Assembly: GCF_000350225.1 (NCBI RefSeq)
Contig: NW_005178965.1
Coordinates: forward strand, 186,001 to 250,000
Direction: 5' to 3'
Length of the DNA stretch: 64,000 bases
DNA from: Chondrus crispus
Lineage: Eukaryota; Rhodophyta; Florideophyceae; Gigartinales; Gigartinaceae
How positions within the stretch are numbered: the first letter of the stretch is position 1; every line of letters starts with the position of its first letter. A model generated the notes under the pieces. The model had not been told where the DNA came from. It saw only the letters and a program-made list of their open reading frames with translations, and ran no database searches. The position numbers and the translations under genes are program-made. Positions 10,880 to 19,919 of the stretch are shown piece by piece.

Positions 10880-13800
10880 CCGTCTGACGCGCTTATCGAA
10901 GTCGCGCTTGTACCGAGCCTGCGTCCGGCGCAGGCTCCCGTACGCCTTCTGGATCGTGTCGTCCAACGTCTTGAGGAACTCAGCGCGCGCGTTGCCCCTA
11001 TCGGGCGGGGGCGTGTCACCGTCGGCTCTACGTAGAGAGAACTCCGGCGGGGGTCGGCTGAGGACGAGCTCGAAGGGAGTGGTACTCGTCGTACGATGTA
11101 CGTGAGAGTTGTACGCGTACGTGAGAGGCCCCACGTACACGTCCCAGTCGTCCTGATGTTCGCCGACGTAATTGCGTAACATCGAAGCGATCGTCCGATT
11201 GTATCGCTCGACCTGCCCGTTCGTCTGGGGGTGGTACGCAGAAGTGTACAAGTTCGTCACCCCCCGGACACGGCACGTGCTGTGGAAGAACTTCGCGTTA
11301 AACTGCGGTCCGTTATCCGACAGTAGCGAGCGTGGGACGCCGTATTTAAATACCCACGCGTCGCAGAACGCGACGGCGACCGTGTATGCTGTTACGGTCC
11401 GCAGTGCCACAACTTGAGTCAGCTTGGTGAAACGGTCCGTAATTACGAGAAGGAACCGTTTCCATGCCTTCGTCTTGGGTAGCGGTCCCAAGATGTCGAT
11501 GGCGAGGCTCTCAAGCCGTGTTGCTGGAAACAACTTCAAACGGTTGAGGTGTTTCCGCAACTTAACACGGTTCATCGCGCATGTTCGGCACCCTCGCACC
11601 GTAGCTGCGACATCTGCAGCGAGATGGGGCCAGTAGTACTCGCGATGGAGCGCGAAGTACATACGGTTCTGGCCCGGGTGCCCCGCGATGGTTGGTGTGT
11701 GGCAGAGCTGGAGAAGCTGCGCCCGTAGCGTCCGTGGCACCACGACCTGTACGATGTCAGGGTCGAAGGGGTGTCTCCGTTTGAGCACCCCATGGTGGTC
11801 CTCGAAGAACGCGGAGTCACGGGACTCTGACTGTCGTGCCAGTACGGTCTGGCATAAGTCATCCACGCGTTGCTCTTCGGCTATCTCCTCTAACGTAGGA
11901 GGGGCCGGAAGGTCGTCCTGCGGAGCGGCGACCGTGTAGGCGGGCGCGCCAACTTCGGGTTGTTCGGCGCGCTCGATGTCGACAGCGTCGAACTCGTCGT
12001 TCTCCTCCCAGAATGATGTGGGTTTTGCAAGAGTGGGGGCCTCGTCGTCGCCCCTCGGCTCGTCGCGCGTACGGACGCGCGAACATCTTCGCGATCTGGC
12101 TTGGTTCCTTGTCGTCACGAAGACATGGACGGCCTTGTGATCGCAGTTCGCGGTACAGACGTGGTCCGCGAGCTCTTCCGACACGTCACGGACGGTCGTA
12201 TCCGCATCGAAGTTGGGAATGTCGTCATCCACCTCGACGACTGGGCGAGAGTCGTCGGTGACCCTTGGCGACACGAGGCGTGACAGGGCATCGAGCTTCT
12301 GGTGCACGCGCCCGGGGCGGTATTGGATGGTGAAGTCGTATTCCGCCAAACGCAGTCCTCACCGGGTAAGCCTTCCGGAGCTCTCCGTGAGGGACATGAG
12401 CCATCGGAGGGCATCATGGTCCGTCCGGATGGTGAACTTGGTACCTTCGACGTACGGCCGTAGTGTGCGGACGGCCCACACTACGGCAAAGCATTCGAGC
12501 TCCGTAGCGCTGTAGTTGCGCTAACTATCGGACAGTGAGTACGAACAATACCCGACGGGTCGCCAATCGTTCGCCTCCTCGTGTTCCTGGAGCAACGTAC
12601 AGCCCAGTTGATAGGCACTAGCATCCGTGTCGATCATGTACGGCCGACCGTACCGCGGCAATGCTAGGATCGGCGGGGAAACCATCCGCTCCTTCAACGC
12701 TTCGAATGCTTGAAGTTGCGGCTCCGTGGGGTTCTCGAAGTCGGGGTCCGCGTCTTTGCGCGTCATTTCCGTTAATAGACGCGCAATCTTCGCGAACCCC
12801 TTCACGAAGCGGCGGTAGACGTTGCACGCTCCGAGGTACGAGCGCACCTGCGTCAGGGTCCTCGGGAACGTGAACGTTTTGAAAGCGTCCGCTGCCGCTT
12901 CGGCGACGCTCAGCTTACCTGGGGAAATGACGTGCCCCAGGTAGTGCACCTTCGGTTGGAAGAAGCTACACTTCTTGAGCTTGAGGGAGATTCCGGCGCT
13001 CCTCAGCAAGCTCAAGACAGTGTCGAGATGCTTTGTGTGTTCTCCGTGCGTACGGGAGAACACGATGACATCATCCAGGTAGACGAGGCATATCTGCCAT
13101 CGGACGCCAGATAGGATGATGTCGAGGGCACGTTGGAAGGTGGCCGGTGCCCCCTTTAGCCCGAACGGCATACGCAAATGGCGAAACGTTCCCATATGCG
13201 TAGTGAACGTGGTCTTTCCCGGAGCGACGGGGATCTGCCAATAACCGGAATTGCAGTCCAACGTCGTGAAGACGGCTGCATCTCCGAGCGAATCGATGCA
13301 GTCGTCCATCCGGGGCAGCGGATACGAATCCGCTGCCGTCTTCGCGTTGAGACGCCGGTAGTCCACGCAGAACCGAAGAGAGCCGTCTTTCTTCGGTATG
13401 AGCACCACGGGAGACCCCCACTCGGTGCTCGCGGGTTCGATTACCCCTGCGTTCAACATTTTGTTGACTTCCTTGGCGACCATCTCACGTATAGCCGGCC
13501 CCTTTCGGTAGGGCATTGAACGTATCGGCTTCGTACCCGGTTCGAGGGGAATGCGGTGTTCGGTCGCTCGGATCGTTCCGAGCGCCCGGCTCCACAGACT
13601 CGAGTGCTTACGGAGCATCTCGAGCACGTGGCCCCGGAACTTGTCATCATCGATGTATGACAAGTCGATTTCTTTTTCCCAATCCTCCGGCGGATTTTCG
13701 GGATCCTTTTCAGAGGCGGGTGCAGTGCCCCCTCCCGGCGGCGGGCACTTCGCCGGTCGGCTGTCCGTACCGGCTCCTCTCTTCTCAGCGGTTGCCCCCT

Positions 13801-15105
13801 GGGCGGAGCCTGGTCGACCAGCTCCTGCCGTTCCGACTTGATCGGTCAAGTCGGTGAGGTGTAGCGCGTGCGCGATCCCCTCAGCGACGCGACGTTCGGG
13901 CGTCAAGATCGCGAGGGGGTTGCGCTTCGCGTACCCCACGACGGTGTGCTTCGGAAGCCGCCTTTCCTGTCGCGAAAAGTTCGCGACGATGACTTCGAAG
14001 GTCTGGTTCGGCAGGACCTCGACGACGCCGTTCGTCAGCCTCACTCCATGTCGGTGTTGGAGTGACGGCTTCGGCTCTATAAACACGAGGCCCCTCCCCG
14101 TCGTGGTAACGCGCACACGGGCCTGCGACCTCGCGGGGATGGTAACCCAGCGGGCGATTCGGATCGCCTGCGGGGCTTCGTCGCGTGCGTCAGCCCGGCT
14201 TGTCTGACGTCCGTGCCGCCTGGTTAGGGGAGTCGGCTCCCCTTTCCCGTCGACGATGGCAACGGAACCACCTTGGCGGAGCTCCAACCGTTGAGCTTCG
14301 ATGTCGATACTTCGTACGTGTGTATCGATGAAGGCCGTACCAAGGAGGACCTGCACGGCGAGCTGGTCCGCCACGACGAACGGAATTCGGAACGTCGTGT
14401 TCCTCAACCGCACGGCCAGACGTACGACGGCCGAGAGCTTAAGCGGGTTGCTATTCGCGCCTGCCAATCGTGGCAGTGGCGCGTCGCGGATGACGTACCG
14501 CGCCCAATCGGGAGGAAGGTCGGCCTTCTTCACCAGATTGTACCCCGAGCACGTATCAACGGCGATCGTGCGTGGCTTGAAGACATTCCCCTCCGTGGCT
14601 ATCGAGCCGAGGACGTTGTAAATCTTCGACGTCATATGGCAAATGACGCCGTCGACCACCTTTGGCGTGCCCGGCTCGGCGAGATCGTTCCGCCTGGGCC
14701 GCCGGCGCTGGTTCCGACTTCTCTACCGCTTCCTTCGGCCTTGGTCCCGGGGCGCCCTTCGGTCGGCCGCGTCCCCGCGACAAGTCGCGTTCGTACGCGG
14801 CTTGAATTCTTCTGGCGGCCCCGGGTTCCCCTGGGTCGGGCCGCGGACGCGTTCGATGCGCTTCTTGTTAGGCACTTGGCTCACGGTTGCCACAGTGCCT
14901 TCCTCCATGTGCGCCGGGCTCACGGTTGCCTCAGCGTCTTCGTCCTTTCGCGCCGAGCTTACGGGTGTCTCGGTGCGCTTGTGCGGGGTTGAGGGGAATA
15001 ATATCGGTAAACATTCCCCTCCCCCGCCGGGGACGAATAGGGGCGGGTCTAGGTTGGTGTGACAAGACGGTTCACGCGACCGCGCGAACGTAACCGTCTT
15101 TACGG
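10880..15105 (-). pseudogene. Element B pol: protease, RT, RNase H, integrase (three stops, C-terminus lost)
   Basis: One frame, -1 to gag, runs from the frameshift site at 15106 to 10880. It is broken by TAG at 14723-14725, TAG at 12521-12523 and TGA at 12359-12361. Order: a basic linker; protease with Asp-Thr-Cys-Ser-Gly near 14550; reverse transcriptase with 'FCVDYRRLN' near 13360 and the catalytic Tyr-Leu-Asp-Asp at about 13080; RNase H starting at 'DTDASAYQLG' near 12630; integrase with a His-His-Cys-Cys finger near 11600-11700, first Asp in 'AIDILG', second in 'SDNGPQF', Glu in 'GQVERYNR'. The integrase stops at the inserted LTR, so the C-terminal domain and any chromodomain are missing. 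The stops make it non-functional as read. Confidence 0.9.
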
Positions 15106-15112
15106 GTTTTTT
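15064..15112 (-). promoter_or_regulatory. Programmed -1 frameshift signal between gag and pol of B
   Basis: On the minus strand the last gag codons contain the heptamer A AAA AAC (15112-15106) in the correct phase for a -1 slip. Five bases later a stem begins whose nine-base arms match perfectly (15100-15092 with 15072-15064), with further C/G-rich pairing inside. The gag TAA (15100-15102) overlaps the stem start. The -1 frame leads straight into pol, as known for many retroviruses and LTR elements. Confidence 0.8.
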
Positions 15113-17660
15113 GAACTACCCGAGCTGTCAGTGCTATTCGCCTGGCTATCGTTAGCTAGGGCGTCGACGGGCCCCTGGCCGCGCGGATGGGGACGGTTTC
15201 CCCACCCCGAATGGGCATCTTCTACGAAGTAATCGGATACTTCGTGGCCTTGGATTGCAACGTCCGGCCGTTGCAATATTCGAGGGGCGGAGAGAACGGG
15301 CTCCCCTCCGCCTCCTTCCGTGGGCTGGGGGTGCGTCTCCCCAGCCCAATCTTGGAGGTACATGATGGCATTCTGTACCCCTTGGGGCAACGGGGGTCGG
15401 CCCCGGTCGCCTCGCCCATCTCGACGGGGATATCGCGTATCCACCCGACGAGGGTCACGTCGATCCCTTTGATCGGTCCCCGGGTATCGGTACCCGCCTT
15501 CACGAGGGGCAAAACGGACGCCCCCACCCGATCGGCTCGGGTCACCTCTACGCGGGCCTCGGTCTGCCTGCGTAGACTGCTGGATGAGATTGCGCATTCC
15601 GGAACGCGTCTCCATCTGATAGCGGAAGTTCCTGTACGCCGTGAACTGACGTTGTTCAGGCGACAGGAACGGGCACGCGTACATGGCGTGGCCGTACGTC
15701 CGGCACAGCCAACAAATGTACGCGCTGCCATCGGTCGACGCAAAAGTCGCCGCGTGGCGTGCCTCCTCATCGGTGAGTCGAGGCACGTTGGGCAGCCCGC
15801 GGTCTCCTTCTCGACGGGAGATATCCAGCTCGGCCATGTTGTGGTTCGGACCACCCGTGGCCCTTGGCGTGTGCGCGAACGCCGTTGCGAAGCTTCCAGT
15901 CGAACCGGTGGAAGCTGGCGTAGGGGGTCGGCCTCCCGCCCGGTCGAAGCCTTGTGTAATGAGGACAGGGTCGGCCTGCCACTCTTCTTCTCCAATGTGG
16001 AGGGCGGTCGCCGGCGAACTTGTTCCGTGCGACCTTGGAGTTCGGACTCCCTTCGCTGCCGGCTTCGGGTCCGGCAGCGGCAATCCGCGACAGGCGCGGT
16101 AGGTTGTACCCTCGGCCGTTGCGATACGGCGAATCGTTGAGAGTTCGGTCCTCTGTTGTCCGGGCAACCGTTGTACCGTCTCTGCCACTGCGGCCCGGGT
16201 CGCAGTGGAAAACCCGCGCATGAAGTAGTGCGGGAGGGCTTGTTCTGAGAACACGGCCGTGCATCGAAACGCGGCGGATTCCAGCCGGTCTGCGAACGTG
16301 TTCTCGGTTTCGTGAGGAAGCTCTCGCCCCGACGCGACAGCATCAAACGCTTCCCCTAACACGTCGTCGGTTAGGTAGCGTTTGATAAATTGGTTCACGA
16401 GACCAGGCCAGCTCGTGTCGTCGTGGAGCTGGCCGGCGCGGAGGCCGCGCATGGTGTAACTCGTATACAACCGCTCCGCGTCCCGCTCGAGGAAGTGAGC
16501 GAAGACACGGATTGCCACACCCTCGGTCAGGTGCTGGGCATTGAAGGTTATCCGGATATCCTTCAGGAACGGGAGCAACTGAATCGCGTCAGTACCGTCG
16601 AAGCTCTTCATCGTGGGACGGAGCCCACGGCAGCGTTGGACGTACTTGGCGATCCGTCCCGCGTCACCCGAGGTAACGAGCCTAGAGATGTTGTCCAACC
16701 GATACATGCGGTAGTTCGCGACAGCGCTGAACTCCTGTATCATGGTGTGGACGGGCTCGAGCCCGGGTTCGGCGGGGCCCAACGTTCCGAACGGCGTGAC
16801 GGGCAACGTTCGGACGTCGACGGGGCCGGGATGCGCGGTAAGATCCGCTGGCTGGTAGCCGCCCCAGCGAGGATCGAAGGGGAGAATCGGTTCCCCTGAT
16901 CTGCGGGCGACTTCTCCACGGCCACGGTCGGGTTCGTTCGGTACCCTTCGGGACTGCCGCATGCTTCCGGATGCATACGGCAGGGCTTGAGTCTCGGACG
17001 CGAAGTTCGCGTCCACCGTCGGCTTGATGTCCTCCGCCCTCCGACTGGTGACGGCTCCAGTCGGGGCCACTCCTGCGCTCCGGATGCGCCCGGAGGAACA
17101 GTGGCACCGGGCCCACTCGAGGGGTCTCCGGGCGGCCTCTCGGCCGAGGTCTGTTCCATCTCACGGGCACGGCAGCGCGTTGAGTTGAGCTCCGCCGCCA
17201 TGTGCGCGAACGCTCCCATCTGTTCGGCTGATGGGAAGGGTTGCGGGTCGCGTCGGACCCCGGAGTCTGCACTCACGGGTCGACCCGCAACGTCCACAGC
17301 GGGGGGATCGATGTGCGCCTCTTCGACCAGTACCAAACGGGACTGTAGCTGATCGACGAGGGCGCGCAAGTTCTCCAAGGACTGAGTTACGCGCTCAAAC
17401 CTTCCTTCGCGGAGGGAGCGCAACTCATCCATACAGCGGGCGTAGACGCTGTCGGAGACGTCAATACGGAGGGATGTTCGGACATCTTCGATATACTCCG
17501 CGATGCGATCGTACATCGCGCGAGCGCGTCCTTCGGAGAAGTCGGGCGACGGTTCGCGGTCTCGAGGACCAGCGTCGCCGTCGCCGATTCGGACGCGGAG
17601 GGCGGCCTCTCGCACATTGGCGGGCTCCGAGCGAATCGAGGTGGGATATTCGCCACTCAT
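15100..17660 (-). pseudogene. Element B gag (one frameshift)
   Basis: Gag polyprotein close to that of element A. The N-terminal part reads from the Met at 17660 and includes a probable coiled coil with the shared stretch 'ELRSLREGRF'. The frame shifts between about 17070 and 17110. The main part then runs to the TAA at 15100-15102: capsid-like region ('FDGTDAIQLLPFLKD'), CCHC zinc knuckle at 15673-15714 (CWLC, TYGH, MYAC) and an Arg/Gly/Asp-rich tail. The last codons hold the slippery heptamer that joins it to pol. Capsid and knuckle are intact; only the frameshift upstream breaks the chain. The initiator is chosen because A starts at the equivalent Met. Confidence 0.87.
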
Positions 17661-17718
17661 CTCGACGCGTACGGACGGGGAGGTAAACGATAGTCTTCTC
17701 GGTTCGATCTTGAGAGTC

Positions 17719-17736
17719 TTCTAGGTCGGGAGACCA
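17719..17736 (-). other. Primer binding site of element B
   Basis: The minus strand reads TGGTCTCCCGACCTAGAA one base after the 5' LTR. Its complement fits a tRNA 3' end. Confidence 0.7.
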
Positions 17737-17810
17737 CTGTAGTATAATCACCCCCAACGACGAGGGGGGGTGAGTACTGACAGTCCGGAAAGACCCCGAT
17801 CGGCGGGAAG

Positions 17811-18244
17811 TGTGGCACGCTGTCGCAAATCGACCTACGCATCTGATTGATAATTCCGTTTATGGGGCACTGGGTACCAACAAATCTACAGTAGCATCCT
17901 TGATATGCCTTATATGGGTTTATAAAACCCAGAAGGGTAGTAGCTGATTTCGTGTCGATACAATATAATGGCCGACCCAACCACTGTTGGGAAGGCAGAC
18001 AATCACGAACATCAAACACCGTCACCGCCCTTGACCAAACGCGATTGGTCAAGCTGGTCGTCAGCACTCCGAGCCGTCTCCTCGGACCCGCTTCTCGACC
18101 ATCACCTTCGCTCTGGGTCACACCAAGTGGCCAAGAACCTCGTTCCTTCCTGAGCCGTCCTCTCCAGACCGGCTCACGGACCGATTACGAACTCCGAAAC
18201 CCGACTCCCTGTCGTTGTGGACTGTGTGCCTGTGGCTGGCCACA
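17811..18244 (+). repeat. Left LTR of the TRIM-like element
   Basis: 434 bp, TGTGGCACGC to GGCCACA, repeated at 18826-19259. Confidence 0.92.
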
Positions 18245-18255
18245 GAAATTTCTAA

Positions 18256-18861
18256 GTGCTCACTCGGCGGATGAACACGCGCAGGACCCAGCGCACCAAT
18301 TCACCACTTCAAGGACCCCAACTGTTCGACAGCAGTCGAAAATCCTTTTTCGTTCCGATGTTAAACTTTGAAACATCGGATGGCGCCTCGCAGTGTAGTT
18401 CTGCTGGGGTTGCCTTATTCGCTCCTATTTCTGCCCCAGTTTTACGGAGTGTCGATCCGACTCAAGTTGCACTCTTCTTGAAGGAGCGTGAAAGATACGA
18501 ACTTGAAATCACCGCCAAGCAGGCGGAAGTACCGACCATGACAACCCTGCCCTACACCGCGAGTATCGATCGCTCGCTGCTGAAAAGCTTGTTTTACATG
18601 GGAAAGTTCGATGAGATAGCGCCCAACGCCGAGGACGCAAACAGCCTCACAAGCGATAACATTAAGACATATGTGGATTCACTTGTCAAACGTTCTAGCT
18701 TCGGTATCAACGACCCTTCCATAATCGAGAAAGCCTTGGAAAGTTTTTCAATGCCAACACACATCACAGAAGCTGACGCTCGCATAACACTTTACTGCGC
18801 CGATTTCTTCGAACGCCTTGACAGTTGTGGCACGCTGTCGCAAATCGACCTACGCATCTGA
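18256..18861 (+). CDS. Short gag-like ORF of the TRIM-like element
   Basis: The 201-codon ORF fills the internal region and its last 12 codons lie in the right LTR. The middle part (Val-Asp-Pro-Thr-Gln-Val, then 'FLKERERYELEI', about residues 66-85) has the look of the N-terminal part of a Gag protein. No zinc knuckle, protease or RT follows. It may be a remnant of a full element's gag kept by chance, or a small structural protein. The start codon is uncertain; the recognisable part begins near 18440. Confidence 0.45.
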   Translation: MLTRRMNTRRTQRTNSPLQGPQLFDSSRKSFFVPMLNFETSDGASQCSSAGVALFAPISAPVLRSVDPTQVALFLKERERYELEITAKQAEVPTMTTLPYTASIDRSLLKSLFYMGKFDEIAPNAEDANSLTSDNIKTYVDSLVKRSSFGINDPSIIEKALESFSMPTHITEADARITLYCADFFERLDSCGTLSQIDLRI

Positions 18862-19259
18862 TTGATAATTCCGTTTATGGGGCACTGGGTACCAACAAGT
18901 CTACAGTAGCATCCTTGATATGCCTTATATGGGTTTATAGAACCCAGAAGGGTAGTAGCTGATTTCGTGTCGATACAATATAATGGCCGACCCAACCACT
19001 GTTGGGAAGGCAGACAATCACGAACATCAAACACCGTCACCGCCCTTGACCAAACGCGACTGGTCAAGCTGGTCGTTAGCACTCCGAGCCGTCTCCTCGG
19101 ACCCGCTTCTCGACCATCACCTTCGCTCTGGGTCACACCAAGTGGCCAAGAACCTCGTTCCTTCCTGAGCCGTCCTCTCCAGACCGGCTCACGGACCGAT
19201 TACGAACTCCGAAACCCGACTCCCTGTTGTTGTGGACTGTGTGCCTGTGGCTGGCCACA
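18826..19259 (+). repeat. Right LTR of the TRIM-like element
   Basis: 434 bp copy of 17811-18244. Differences seen by eye include the 'caaatctacag'/'caagtctacag' site and the 'gattggtc'/'gactggtc' site. Confidence 0.92.
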
Positions 19260-19784
19260 GAAGATAGAAGCACGGCCCACCCACGGTACGGAGCACGGGC
19301 TCGAGGTAGCAGTGGTAGATCGGGATCGGGGAGGACGCCCGCACGCCCGAGCGGTTCTACGCCTCGACGCCCCGGAGCGGTACTGGGTGACGATCCAGTA
19401 CCGACGGGCGGAGGCGGAGCCGGCTCGTGGGCGTGCTACGCGCGTCCTCAACCCGCGCGCGGTGCAACTTCTAGGTAAAACGGACCTAAGTACCTAAAAG
19501 TAAGCGGGCGGACCAAGGTGGAAGATCCTTGACAAGTCCGTGCTTGTCGTCCTCCACCGCCGGCGGTCCGCTCATATTTAATGTACATTGTAGTCTATCA
19601 TAACTCTACAGTAGTGCCGGTCTACCGACACTGTAACGCTGTCAGCCGGCGGGGCTGACAGTCCACGTGTAGTACGCGTCCCGTACACGTGGAGGACACG
19701 TGTGTGCGCGCATGGCTGTAAGGCTCGTTGCCTTACTGTCCCTGATCCAATCCTAATCTAATTTCCGTTTGGGGTTATACCACA

Positions 19785-19868
19785 GAAGGTTCGAACCGGA
19801 CATCAGGAAGGCCGGCTGCGGGGCCGTCGTCGGACTGGAGAAGAAATCCGCAGCGACAGGAAAACTAA
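19785..19868 (+). pseudogene. Element C gag, 3' end after element B
   Basis: Starting with the duplicated GAAGG, the gag frame left at 7342 continues for about 27 codons and ends with TAA at 19866-19868. The next bases are CGG GGG, and the frame then stays open into the protease-RT ORF at 19920. Gag and pol therefore share one frame divided by a single stop codon, which could be either a read-through signal or a mutation. Confidence 0.75.
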
Positions 19869-19919
19869 CGGGGGGAATCTCAAAAAAATTCGAAAGGAGA
19901 GACATGCGTCCGGCGAACC

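Larger units (their letters stand above)
17811..19259 (+). mobile_element. Short non-autonomous LTR element (TRIM-like)
   Basis: Two direct repeats of exactly 434 bp flank only 581 bp of internal sequence. The LTRs start TGTGGCACGC and end GGCTGGCCACA and differ at about five sites, so the insertion is fairly recent. GAAG is duplicated at the borders. No RT or integrase is present, so mobilisation must rely on proteins from another element. A normal primer binding site and purine tract are not evident. Confidence 0.88.
7343..19784 (-). mobile_element. Ty3/gypsy element B, nested in element C gag
   Basis: The LTRs start TGTAGTATAATC and end TTATACCACA on the plus strand, but gag and pol read on the minus strand, so the right LTR is the 5' one. 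Gag, protease, RT, RNase H and most of integrase are recognisable. Pol carries three in-frame stops and loses its C-terminal part at an inserted LTR fragment (9837-10879). A plus-strand ORF fills the space next to the 3' LTR. The LTR copies differ at about 19 of 594 sites by eye once the nested TRIM is removed. Confidence 0.95.
17738..19784 (-). repeat. 5' LTR of element B, split by a TRIM-like insertion
   Basis: LTR sequence at 17738-17810 continues at 19264-19784. The join is confirmed by the intact copy at 7343-7936. The interrupting 1449 bp duplicated the four bases GAAG (17807-17810 and 19260-19263). Confidence 0.93.

Noticed and set aside
15222..16346. 374-codon minus-strand ORF
   Set aside because: It overlaps B gag in another frame; gag with its zinc knuckle and similarity to A is the real frame.
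19785..19800. GGTTCGAACC, which looks like a tRNA T-arm
   Set aside because: No acceptor, D or anticodon arm can be formed around it, and the bases are the continuous gag frame of element C.
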